Positions 50,931 through 58,799 of a stretch of 64,000 nucleotides of DNA are shown here, piece after piece; position 1 is the stretch's first letter; every line of letters begins with the position of its first letter. The stretch is from Chryseobacterium sp. (GTDB lineage Bacteria > Bacteroidota > Bacteroidia > Flavobacteriales > Weeksellaceae), in NCBI GenBank assembly GCA_031277615.1, contig JAITMC010000023.1, positions 1-64,000 on the forward strand. The letters are read 5' to 3'. The position numbers and the translations under genes were made by a program. Under the pieces are notes generated by a model. It searched no databases, was not told the DNA's origin, and saw only the letters and a list, made by a program, of their open reading frames with translations.

Positions 50931-51512
50931 ATGAATATGAATGCAATGAAAATTTTTTTATACTTTTTCGGGCTTCTTTTAATTGGGAGTTGCAGTCAGC
51001 CTCAGATTAACGGACAAGAAGTATTTGATGAGGTGTTTGTTCAGGTTGTGGATTCTACCCTCATCGACAGAAGAATTTATCTTGGTACCGGATATACTGA
51101 AAAGCAGAAGGATTCCATCAGAAATATCCCATCAAAACCTGTCGTAGCCATTGATGAACGGATGATCATTATGAATTCTGACCTGAAAGATATTCCGAAA
51201 GAATACCGGATACCGGAAGATACTGCCGCTTGGGTACTCCACCCGGAAAAGTTTAACGCCTCAAAATACATCTTCAAAAAAAGCTCTGAAATTATGGATG
51301 GCCCCATGTTTGAAAAATGGCCTGTACAATATCCTGGATTTACCGGACTTCTCAGCTTTTCAAAAATATACTTTGATCCAAAAGCGGAAAACGGGATGAT
51401 GGCAGTCGTCTATTCCTGTAACGCAGGATGTGGAATCGGATATCTTGTCTATCTTAAGAAAACAGGCCGTATATGGAAAGTTCACAGGGTGAAACAAACC
51501 TGGATATCCTGA
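50931..51512 (+). CDS. Lipoprotein of unknown function
   Basis: A 193-aa protein with a lipoprotein signal ('MKIFLYFFGLLLIGSCSQP'); the ATG at 50946 fits the signal better than the one at 50931. The mature part has a 'YSCNAGCGIGYLVYLKKTGR' segment near the end. It is the third gene of the 50077 unit and ends 53 bp before the next. Not recognised. Confidence 0.72.
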   Translation: MNMNAMKIFLYFFGLLLIGSCSQPQINGQEVFDEVFVQVVDSTLIDRRIYLGTGYTEKQKDSIRNIPSKPVVAIDERMIIMNSDLKDIPKEYRIPEDTAAWVLHPEKFNASKYIFKKSSEIMDGPMFEKWPVQYPGFTGLLSFSKIYFDPKAENGMMAVVYSCNAGCGIGYLVYLKKTGRIWKVHRVKQTWIS

Positions 51513-51565
51513 TATTTTTTCATGATGGGTTTTATTATTTTTGTCACTTTATATTTATTATCACT

Positions 51566-52123
51566 ATGAGTACCAACAGGAGAGTTTTGGAAAAAATGTC
51601 GGACCATGAACTGGAACAGTATATTCAGCCGGAAAGCAGGTTTGTTCCCGAAGCGGTTATGTATGCTGCTGAAATTCTTAAATCCAGGGGCAGATCGTTC
51701 ACTGAAGAGGAAAACGCACGAATCAATTCGGTGGTTTCCGGCATTAAAAATGAAGCTACAGACATTCATCCGGACTATAAAAAGGTCGCTAATATTTTCT
51801 ATCTCTGTGGCGCACTGGGAATTGCTTCCATGATCTGGACTTACGAACAGTTCAATACTCCTCTTGGATGGTTTATAGGAACCGCTGTAATTGCTTTTAC
51901 ATTTGCGTTAGGTTATTTTGCAGGAAAAGGCAATCAGCTTGTCAGATATTTCATTATCATCAGTTTTGCCCTGGGGTGCTTCGGACTTCCTTTTATCCCG
52001 ATTACTTTAAAAACTGATCCTGTTCTGGGAGTGCTTAATATTATACAAATTCTTCTTCAGATCTGGGCCATTATTGTATTGTTAAGGATTCCCGGATCCA
52101 AAAAGGCAGAAACCAGCATTTAA
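51566..52123 (+). CDS. Membrane protein with N-terminal cytoplasmic segment
   Basis: The ATG at 51566 gives 185 aa. A longer frame begins inside the preceding gene. After a hydrophilic part ('LEKMSDHELEQYIQPESRF', about 1-70) come four hydrophobic helices. Not recognised. Confidence 0.7.
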   Translation: MSTNRRVLEKMSDHELEQYIQPESRFVPEAVMYAAEILKSRGRSFTEEENARINSVVSGIKNEATDIHPDYKKVANIFYLCGALGIASMIWTYEQFNTPLGWFIGTAVIAFTFALGYFAGKGNQLVRYFIIISFALGCFGLPFIPITLKTDPVLGVLNIIQILLQIWAIIVLLRIPGSKKAETSI

Positions 52124-52160
52124 ACAGCAGACCATTCTTTTTTAGAAAAATGATACAAAG

Positions 52161-52185
52161 CATCACTTCACCGTGATGTTTTTTT
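52161..52185 (+). terminator. Intrinsic terminator
   Basis: CATCAC-TTCACC-GTGATG followed by seven Ts, 37 bp after the membrane protein gene. Confidence 0.78.
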
Positions 52186-52337
52186 ATGTCAGAATACCAA
52201 ATACTTTCATATATAAAATCATAATGTATTATTATTCAATATTTTATAAAAAATAACGCATATTAACAACTCACTATGGATTGAATATTAATATTTTTCA
52301 TTATTTTTATAAAACTAAATTACAAATTACCATAACT

Positions 52338-52697
52338 ATGAAAAGAACTTTTCTTTTAGCAGCCATCTGCTGCATCATGGCAAGTTCCTGCAGTAATGAA
52401 AGCATGCAGCTTTCCGCCCAGGAAAATCAGAAAACAGAAGCCATACAAAATTTCAAAAAAGCCCTGAAAAACCTCAACAGCCCTGAGAATCTTCCCTCTG
52501 ATGAAGAAAAACGCAGTCCGGGATATCCTGAAGTGAACGAAAGGAGATTAAGCCTCCTCTATTCAGCAGCCAAAGGGCTGATCCAATCTACCGGAGTAAA
52601 AGAAAATGAGATTCAGACCGCAACCAATGGCGATAAAAAAGCTACTGTACAATGGGCCCTGGATATTCTCCGTGACCAAAACGATCCTTCACTTTAA
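52338..52697 (+). CDS. Small lipoprotein of unknown function
   Basis: The ATG at 52338 gives 119 aa and a lipoprotein signal ('LAAICCIMASSCSNE', Cys18), absent from the start of the longer frame. The mature part is helical and charged. It precedes the secreted protein gene by 18 bp. Confidence 0.7.
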   Translation: MKRTFLLAAICCIMASSCSNESMQLSAQENQKTEAIQNFKKALKNLNSPENLPSDEEKRSPGYPEVNERRLSLLYSAAKGLIQSTGVKENEIQTATNGDKKATVQWALDILRDQNDPSL

Positions 52698-52715
52698 CCC
52701 AATCCTTTTCCGATT

Positions 52716-53210
52716 ATGAAAAAAACTATTTTCCTGCTTTTTCTAATAGCAGCCTCTTTTGTGTATTCACAAAACAATACGATACAGATCATTAATTTCT
52801 CGCCATACACCGTAGGGTTCAGGCTTACTGCTAATAATCCCAATACGATGGGACAGGACTGTATTCCGGTGATCTTCAACGAAACCCAGTCATTCCTGGC
52901 TCCGGGACAATCAACCACCTACGGACAGATTAATGCTACCAATACGGTGACACCTGCTATTAATCAATGGCGTGTATACAGCACTTTGGGAGATAACACC
53001 TATAATCTGCTTGCCGGAGCAGCGGTTCCCGCTTTTGAAACATCTGTAACCTCATGGGCACTTATCCGTATGTATACCCCAGCGGGTGAGGAACTGGAAC
53101 TGGGCAGAAACTGTACTAATATAGGCGGATCTTTCACCACGCCTCCGGGATATACCATCAGCGCAACATGGAACACTCTGAACGGAAATGTACTGGTTGT
53201 TATCACCTGA
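52716..53210 (+). CDS. Secreted beta-rich protein of unknown function
   Basis: A 164-aa protein with a signal peptide ('FLLFLIAASFVYSQ') and a compact beta-rich mature part ('TIQIINFSPYTVGFRLTANN', 'PAGEELELGRNCTNIGGSF'). No T9SS tail. Paired with the lipoprotein gene before it. Not recognised. Confidence 0.72.
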   Translation: MKKTIFLLFLIAASFVYSQNNTIQIINFSPYTVGFRLTANNPNTMGQDCIPVIFNETQSFLAPGQSTTYGQINATNTVTPAINQWRVYSTLGDNTYNLLAGAAVPAFETSVTSWALIRMYTPAGEELELGRNCTNIGGSFTTPPGYTISATWNTLNGNVLVVIT

Positions 53211-53280
53211 TGTTTCAGAAACCACTTATCTATGAATATGTTCTGACCATATTATAAACACTTAGTTATTATTTTTTGAG

Positions 53281-53313
53281 AACAGGTCTGTACCCTTGCA
53301 GACCTGTTTTTTA
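53281..53313 (+). terminator. Intrinsic terminator
   Basis: AACAGGTCTG-TACCCTTG-CAGACCTGTT followed by Ts, 70 bp after the secreted protein gene. Confidence 0.85.
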
Positions 53314-53406
53314 CTGTTTTTTCTTTTAAATAAAGGGCTGTATTGTGTTTCCGGTAAATATTCTTTAATTTTAAAGTTCCTATTTCACCGTACATTACAA
53401 ATTCTT

Positions 53407-53673
53407 ATGAAGCTGGACGAAATTAAACAGGAAGCTCTCACTTTCAGATCTCAGAACATGGAGGAACTTACCGATAAGATGAAGGAACTCAAAGGAAAAG
53501 GCGTCCCCTTTACAGGTTTGGTGTTTTTTATGCAGCATCACCAGCAAATATCTCTTTCAGAAGCCCGAAAACAAGTGACGAACCTGGAAATCTGGACTGA
53601 AAAGGAGAAAAATGATATCAGAGAAGCCTATGAACTGATGATGAGTGATTTTAAGGAAGAAAACGAAGATTAG
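53407..53673 (+). CDS. Small helical protein of unknown function
   Basis: The ATG at 53407 gives 88 aa ('MKLDEIKQEALTFRSQNMEE'). A longer frame starts inside the preceding terminator. Charged, helical, no signal. It ends 1 bp before the DUF1963 gene, so the two are co-transcribed. Confidence 0.7.
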   Translation: MKLDEIKQEALTFRSQNMEELTDKMKELKGKGVPFTGLVFFMQHHQQISLSEARKQVTNLEIWTEKEKNDIREAYELMMSDFKEENED

Positions 53674-53674
53674 T

Positions 53675-54415
53675 ATGACCAATCACAATATTATGGATAC
53701 ACGCATTCAGGAAATCAAAGACAAAATAGAAATCCCTGCCACAGAATTTATAACCGGCGGATTCAGATCGGAAAATACGATTGAGGAATCATGGATCGGA
53801 CGGGTAACGGCTTATGCTGAGCATGAAGAAATTCCTACAGACCAAAACGGAGATCAGATGATGCCGCTGCTACAGCTGTATCTACCCAATCAGCCTTTTG
53901 TACCGGAACTTATTAAAGATACCCAACTGCTCACCGTTTTCATCACTTATGACTTCCCGGAACCCCTGGAAAAAATGGGTCCTAATTGGGTAATCCGTGA
54001 ATATAAAAGCTCAGATGAATTCGTGATTAAAGATCTTAAAAATCCGGAATCTTACCTTAATCCGTTTCCGCTCCGCTCACAGCTGGTTCCCAAAGATGCC
54101 CCGTTATGGGACGGTGGTGGTCTTGAAGATCTTCCCGGCGGCATACAGAGGCAGATCATCAATCTCGAAAAAGAGGGGATTATAGGGAGCTATTTTGACA
54201 TCATTCAGCATTGCTACAGCACCAAAATAGGCGGCTACCCTTCTTTCTGCCAGCCCGGTATCGGAATTAAAGACGGCTTCGGAAAAGGATTTGAATATGT
54301 TTTTCAGGTCTCTTCAGACGGAAAAGCAGGATTGAATGTTATTGACAGCGGGAGCCTGATGTTTGCCAAAAATGCTGAAACGGGTGAATGGAGTATGTAT
54401 TACGATTTTTATTAA
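53675..54415 (+). CDS. DUF1963 (YwqG-like) protein
   Basis: The ATG at 53675 gives 246 aa. 'ATEFITGGFRSENTIEESWI', 'DQMMPLLQLYLPNQPFVPEL' and the family's 'KIGGYPSFCQPG' point to DUF1963. Members are cytoplasmic proteins of uncertain function, some found in immunity and toxin contexts. The 88-aa partner gene directly before it has no known role. Confidence 0.78.
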   Translation: MTNHNIMDTRIQEIKDKIEIPATEFITGGFRSENTIEESWIGRVTAYAEHEEIPTDQNGDQMMPLLQLYLPNQPFVPELIKDTQLLTVFITYDFPEPLEKMGPNWVIREYKSSDEFVIKDLKNPESYLNPFPLRSQLVPKDAPLWDGGGLEDLPGGIQRQIINLEKEGIIGSYFDIIQHCYSTKIGGYPSFCQPGIGIKDGFGKGFEYVFQVSSDGKAGLNVIDSGSLMFAKNAETGEWSMYYDFY

Positions 54416-54652
54416 GCATGACGGAAGTATTTAACCTCAGTCCGGATCAGGTAAATTAAGATTAAAAGGGCTGGAAGCTGGAAAAAAGAATGTCAGAAGT
54501 TACTGTTAATTATATTGAATAATAATCAGTACCCAATAAATAAATCAGATTACATCAGCTTAACATTTTTACTTTTATGACGCTCAAGACATTCATCACC
54601 CATCATCAAACATCAAATATCAATCTGCCTAATCCCCCATCTTCTTTGATTT

Positions 54653-55225
54653 ATGGAAAAACTCTTTCAATACCTTCAGTCGCTTACGGAGTTTTCAGAA
54701 AAAAGCTGGGAACTTCTTCAGCCTGCTTTATCGGTAAAACAATATCAAAAGAATGAACTTCTGCTTCAGGAAGGGGAAATCTGTATATCTCTTTTTTATA
54801 TCAGCAAAGGATTCTGCAAAAGTTATTATGACCAAGATGGTGATATCAAAAATACCGGGTTTTACTTTGAAAATGAATTGGCAACGAACATCAGCAGTTT
54901 CGGAAACGGTACAAAATCAAAATTTAATATCGCAGCCTGTGAACCGCTGGAGGTTATTGTCCTTAATAAGCAACCATTATTTGAAGCCGCCAAAAAATCA
55001 TCGGAAATAGAGGCGTCAGGAAGGTGCTGCATCCGGAAATTTGCTACGAAGCAAGAAGAATTTTCCAACCTTTTTAAACTGTATTCTGCCCAGGAGCGCC
55101 TGGAATATATTGAAGATCAATATCCTGAAATGATTCAGCGGATTCCTCTTACACAGCTTGCCTCTTTTCTGGGAGTCGCCAGAGAAACTTTAAGCAGGAT
55201 AAGGAAAAGAAGGCTTTCTGAATAA
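54653..55225 (+). CDS. Crp/Fnr family transcription regulator
   Basis: A 190-aa protein with a cyclic-nucleotide-binding fold ('NELLLQEGEICISLFYISKG', 'NELATNISSFGNGTKSKFNI') and a C-terminal HTH ('IPLTQLASFLGVARETLSRI'). It lacks the Cys cluster of Fnr, and the effector is unknown. The gene stands alone, 74 bp before a VOC gene that it may regulate. Confidence 0.85.
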   Translation: MEKLFQYLQSLTEFSEKSWELLQPALSVKQYQKNELLLQEGEICISLFYISKGFCKSYYDQDGDIKNTGFYFENELATNISSFGNGTKSKFNIAACEPLEVIVLNKQPLFEAAKKSSEIEASGRCCIRKFATKQEEFSNLFKLYSAQERLEYIEDQYPEMIQRIPLTQLASFLGVARETLSRIRKRRLSE

Positions 55226-55299
55226 TTTTGTGACGATTGTCACAGGCAGTACTGTGCCGGAACTCTCAACTTTACACCATTAAAATAAAATATTACGTT

Positions 55300-55716
55300 A
55301 TGCAATCACTAAAGAAAATCGACGAAAACACCAACATTATCACCTGGTTTGAAATCCCGGTTACTGATACCGCCAGAGCAAAAAAGTTTTATGAAACCAT
55401 TCTGGATATTGATATGGTCACCCGCCAGATCCCGGATACAGATGAGGAACTGACCTTCTTCCCTTATAATCCGGACGTGATACAAGCCACCTCAGGAAGG
55501 GTCACTGGAGTACTGACAAAATCCTCCCAAAGCCATCCTTCAGCTCAAGGAACACTGATTTACATCAATGCGTATCCTGAAATTCAGAAGGTTCTTGACC
55601 GGGTAATTCCGGCAGGAGGAAAAATCATCACTCCGGCTACGAAAATGAACGCCGGTTTTATTGCCGTTATCTCCGATACGGAGGGCAACAGAATCGGACT
55701 TCATGCGGAGAGATAA
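55300..55716 (+). CDS. VOC-superfamily protein
   Basis: The ATG at 55300 gives 138 aa ('MQSLKKIDENTNIITWFEIP'). The first module is 'TWFEIPVTDTARAKKFYETI' and the second ends 'FIAVISDTEGNRIGLHAE'. It matches the short VOC proteins similar to PhnB-like/glyoxalase family. A longer upstream frame starts in the intergenic region. Confidence 0.85.
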   Translation: MQSLKKIDENTNIITWFEIPVTDTARAKKFYETILDIDMVTRQIPDTDEELTFFPYNPDVIQATSGRVTGVLTKSSQSHPSAQGTLIYINAYPEIQKVLDRVIPAGGKIITPATKMNAGFIAVISDTEGNRIGLHAER

Positions 55717-55740
55717 CGGATATTCCTGTGTAATAATGGA

Positions 55741-55771
55741 GTTTCGGCGCGGCCTCCGGCCGCGCCGAAAC
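55741..55771. repeat. GC-rich perfect palindrome with TCC loop (1)
   Basis: GTTTCGGCGCGGCC, TCC, GGCCGCGCCGAAAC, 14-bp perfect arms, far higher in GC than its surroundings. The core GGCGCGGCC-TCC-GGCCGCGCC is shared with the palindrome at 56512-56562. Confidence 0.85.
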
Positions 55772-55832
55772 TTGATATCAAGTTAAAAATTGTCCTTCAG
55801 CTTTATCAGCTTTTACCTAACAAAAGAACAAT

Positions 55833-56387
55833 ATGAAAACAACGCTCATCTGGAAAGGTATACGCTACCAGTCTCTGGAATACTTCACCATACAGGAAAC
55901 TCCAGAACATTATGCCGTTTCATCAAAAATAACAGGCAGCTTTAAAGATAAAATATATGCTGTAGAATATACCATCAACATAGATAAAAACTGGAATATT
56001 CAGGAATTCGCCATCCAATCTGAAGTGAATTCCGTTAAAAATACCCTTTCAGGAAAGAAGCTGGGAAATCAGTGGGAAATCAACCAGATCATCAGGCCGG
56101 AGCTGGAAGGAATACCCTATATCGATATTTCATTAACTCCTTTTACCAATAGCCTCCCTATCAATACCTTAAAATTACAGGAAAATGATTCCCGGGATAT
56201 TCATGTAATCTATATCGATGTTCTACATGCAGACTTCAGACCCGTAAGCCAGCGATATACAAGAACAGCTAAGGAAAAATACCGGTATGAAAATATTCCA
56301 AAGAATTTTGAAGCGGAAATTACCGTAGATGAAGCGGGACTGGTGCTGGATTATCCCCAGCTTTTTGAGAAAGTGGAGATTCTTTAA
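55833..56387 (+). CDS. Putative glycolipid-binding domain protein
   Basis: A 184-aa cytoplasmic protein starting 'MKTTLIWKGIRYQSLEYFTI', with 'YTINIDKNWNIQEFAIQSEV', 'PYIDISLTPFTNSLPINTLK' and 'YTRTAKEKYRYENIPKNFEA', matching the putative glycolipid-binding family (PF06475). Function is not established experimentally as far as I know. Confidence 0.78.
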   Translation: MKTTLIWKGIRYQSLEYFTIQETPEHYAVSSKITGSFKDKIYAVEYTINIDKNWNIQEFAIQSEVNSVKNTLSGKKLGNQWEINQIIRPELEGIPYIDISLTPFTNSLPINTLKLQENDSRDIHVIYIDVLHADFRPVSQRYTRTAKEKYRYENIPKNFEAEITVDEAGLVLDYPQLFEKVEIL

Positions 56388-56511
56388 TACGAGTTGGAAC
56401 AAGGGCTGGAAGCTGGAAGAAGGGTGCTGGAGGATGATTTCAGTTATAATCACCATAACTCATCACTTTAAGAAAGATAGATTTTTTATTGTGGTTAATA
56501 TTATTTCTTTT

Positions 56512-56562
56512 TTAATTCGGGGTTGGGGCGCGGCCTCCGGCCGCGCCCCAACCCCGAATTAA
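56512..56562. repeat. GC-rich perfect palindrome with TCC loop (2)
   Basis: Two perfectly complementary 24-bp arms (56512-56535 and 56539-56562) around a TCC loop, reading TTAATTCGGGGTTGGGG at the outside and the same GCGCGGCC core as palindrome 1. No T-run follows on either strand, so this is not an ordinary terminator. Confidence 0.88.
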
Positions 56563-56618
56563 TTATGGAAACCCGTAAGGCCTTGTTTGTCTACATTACT
56601 ATTTTTGAAAAAAATAAT

Positions 56619-57119
56619 ATGATTAAGTCAATTAGTATATTACCATGTTTCATGATCACAATTTTTCTAAGCTGTGACAAAAAAAATGTTAATCAAAAGA
56701 ATAAAACAGTTAATTCTCTCTCGTTGGTACATACTGAAGAAATCAAAAGTTCAAGACCAGAAACCAATATCAACATAAAAAAAATTGATGCAAAAAAAGA
56801 AATCAGGAATGATGGAAGTTTTAATCAAATGACATTATTCGAAGTTAATAATGACGTCAGTATTAGCGAAATAAAAGATTATTGCTCAACAACTAAATCT
56901 GACTATCACGACGGTTATTTCCAAATTCTTGTATTTTTCAAAAAAACTGGTGTGGCAAAATTCCCTGATAATCCTGTAACAGGTATGTTTATGGAAGAGG
57001 AAGATTTAAAAAATATTAAAGCGGTTTATACCATTAACAATACTAACGGTTATAGTAAATTAGACTATTATAAGGATAATAATCTGGAAAGTCTACCCCA
57101 AACAATTAATATTGAATAA
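56619..57119 (+). CDS. AT-rich lipoprotein gene of unknown function
   Basis: The ATG at 56619 gives 166 aa with a lipoprotein-like signal ('ISILPCFMITIFLSCDKKN', Cys18). A longer frame would begin inside the palindrome. Codon use is markedly AT-rich (AAA, AAT, TTA), unlike the genes on either side. It is flanked by hairpins at 56512-56562 and 57129-57152. Not recognised; possibly acquired. Confidence 0.68.
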   Translation: MIKSISILPCFMITIFLSCDKKNVNQKNKTVNSLSLVHTEEIKSSRPETNINIKKIDAKKEIRNDGSFNQMTLFEVNNDVSISEIKDYCSTTKSDYHDGYFQILVFFKKTGVAKFPDNPVTGMFMEEEDLKNIKAVYTINNTNGYSKLDYYKDNNLESLPQTINIE

Positions 57120-57128
57120 TATGAAAGT

Positions 57129-57152
57129 AAAAACCGCGCCTTTTGGGCGCGG
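57129..57152 (-). terminator. Terminator of mdh
   Basis: On the minus strand CCGCGCC-CAAAA-GGCGCGG is followed by five Ts, 24 bp after the mdh stop. Confidence 0.85.
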
Positions 57153-57175
57153 CTACTATATAAAATAAGCTCTTA

Positions 57176-58102
57176 TTAAAACTTAAGATCTCCATTCACC
57201 TCTCTCACCGCGTTAGCAGCTTCAGCGAATTTCAATTGCTCTTCAGCAGTAAGCGTTACGTTAACGATTTTTTCAACACCGTTCGCTCCGATGATAGCAG
57301 GAACTCCCAGGCAGATATCGTTTTGACCGTATTCCCCTTCAAGCATTAAAGAACATGGGATCATTTTTTTCTGGTCGCAGGCGATTGCCTGAACCATTAC
57401 AGAAACAGCTGCACCTGGTGCATACCATGCTGAAGTTCCTAATAATTTCGTAAGAGTAGCTCCTCCTACTTTAGTTTCTTCAATTACATATTTCTGTTGT
57501 TCATCGCTTAAGAATTCAGTAACAGGAACTCCGTTTCTTGTTGCTTTGCTCAATAGAGGAAGCATTCCTGTGTCGCTGTGTGCAGCGATTACCATACCGT
57601 CAACATCAGAGATCGGGCTTTCCAAAGCTTCAGCCAATCTGTATTTGAATCTTGCAGAGTCTAATGCACCACCCATTCCGATGATTTTGTGCTTAGGAAG
57701 ACCTGATGTTTTGTGTACCAGGTAAGCCATAGTATCCATTGGGTTAGAAACCACGATGATGATTACTTCAGGAGAATGCTTTACTAGGTTTTCAGTAACT
57801 TCTTTTACGATACCCGCGTTGATACCGATAAGCTCTTCTCTGGTCATTCCTGGTTTTCTTGGAATTCCTGAAGTGATTACCGCTACATGCGAACCTGCAG
57901 TTTTGCTGTAATCTCCTGTTGTTCCGGTAATTTTTGTATCGAATCCGTTCAGCGATGCCGTTTGCATCAAATCCATTGCTTTACCTTCAGCAAATCCTTC
58001 TTTGATGTCTACTAAAACTACCTCTGAACAGAAGTTCTTCATTGCGATGTATTCTGCACAGCTTGCTCCTACAGCGCCTGCACCTACTACAGTTACTTTC
58101 AT
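57176..58102 (-). CDS. mdh: Malate dehydrogenase (LDH-like type)
   Basis: A 308-aa NAD-dependent enzyme: dinucleotide motif 'VTVVGAGAVGASCAEYIAMK', 'VITSGIPRKPGMTREELIGI' with the catalytic-loop Arg, 'VSNPMDTMAYLVHKTSGLPK' and 'AHSDTGMLPLLSKATRNGVP' (catalytic His). The RKPGM loop fits malate rather than lactate. It catalyses malate/oxaloacetate interconversion in the TCA cycle. Monocistronic. Confidence 0.93.
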   Translation of the reverse strand: MKVTVVGAGAVGASCAEYIAMKNFCSEVVLVDIKEGFAEGKAMDLMQTASLNGFDTKITGTTGDYSKTAGSHVAVITSGIPRKPGMTREELIGINAGIVKEVTENLVKHSPEVIIIVVSNPMDTMAYLVHKTSGLPKHKIIGMGGALDSARFKYRLAEALESPISDVDGMVIAAHSDTGMLPLLSKATRNGVPVTEFLSDEQQKYVIEETKVGGATLTKLLGTSAWYAPGAAVSVMVQAIACDQKKMIPCSLMLEGEYGQNDICLGVPAIIGANGVEKIVNVTLTAEEQLKFAEAANAVREVNGDLKF

Positions 58103-58166
58103 ATGATATACTTTTTTTAAAATTATTTTTTAGTTGAGTCTACAATTTGAAACTCCCAAATTTAAC

Positions 58167-58200
58167 AATTCCTGAAAAATTGGGCAATTTTTCAGGAATT
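58167..58200. terminator. Perfect 15-bp palindrome, probable terminator of the phytochrome operon
   Basis: AATTCCTGAAAAATT (58167-58181), GGGC, AATTTTTCAGGAATT (58186-58200), 20 bp after the heme oxygenase stop on the minus strand. The arms carry their own T-run rather than having one after the stem. Confidence 0.65.
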
Positions 58201-58219
58201 TAATTAGGGGTCAATACAA

Positions 58220-58771
58220 TTAATTCACGTTCAGTAAAAACGTATAGAGTTTTTTAGCTCCGGAAAGCACGTCATTATAATGCTCTTCAGCGACTTCTGT
58301 GTCCAGAACTTCCTTGAAATTCTTCCACATCGGCCCCGTATTTTCCTGATAACATCCGAAGAAATTGAAAGTAACCTCATCAAAACCTTCTGTTTTGGAA
58401 AGCTGCTTTGCGATAACATTACCGCCAAGCGTGGATCCTTCAATAACGTACATCGCTCCCAGTGCTTCGTGCTCATTTTCAAAATGAAGATCATGAGACG
58501 CCGGTTTATTTTCTAAAGAAAGGCTTTTAAGATCTTTTTCGATAAGGGGCAGCTTTTTTCTGTTACTGAGCTGAAGTTTGTCTTCAAACTTATCAGAAAG
58601 GCTGCTGAATATTTGATCTTCACTGTGAAGAAGCATCAGATAATTGGTGCTGATGATCTTTTTATAATCTTCAAGACTAAAGGTTTTATTAAAAATTTTC
58701 TCGGAATTGAAAAGTTTCTCTGCAGCATCATGGTATTCCGCAGTATTTTGTTTAAGATATTCTGATACCAT
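58220..58771 (-). CDS. bphO: Biliverdin-producing heme oxygenase
   Basis: A 183-aa protein with the proximal-His segment 'LKQNTAEYHDAAEKLFNS' (His14) and the distal-helix motif 'GAMYVIEGSTLGGNVIAKQL' of BphO-type heme oxygenases. It would make biliverdin from heme. It starts 28 bp after the bacteriophytochrome gene and supplies its chromophore. Confidence 0.9.
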   Translation of the reverse strand: MVSEYLKQNTAEYHDAAEKLFNSEKIFNKTFSLEDYKKIISTNYLMLLHSEDQIFSSLSDKFEDKLQLSNRKKLPLIEKDLKSLSLENKPASHDLHFENEHEALGAMYVIEGSTLGGNVIAKQLSKTEGFDEVTFNFFGCYQENTGPMWKNFKEVLDTEVAEEHYNDVLSGAKKLYTFLLNVN

Positions 58772-58799
58772 CCATAAAGATTTTAAGGTTCCTTCAAAT

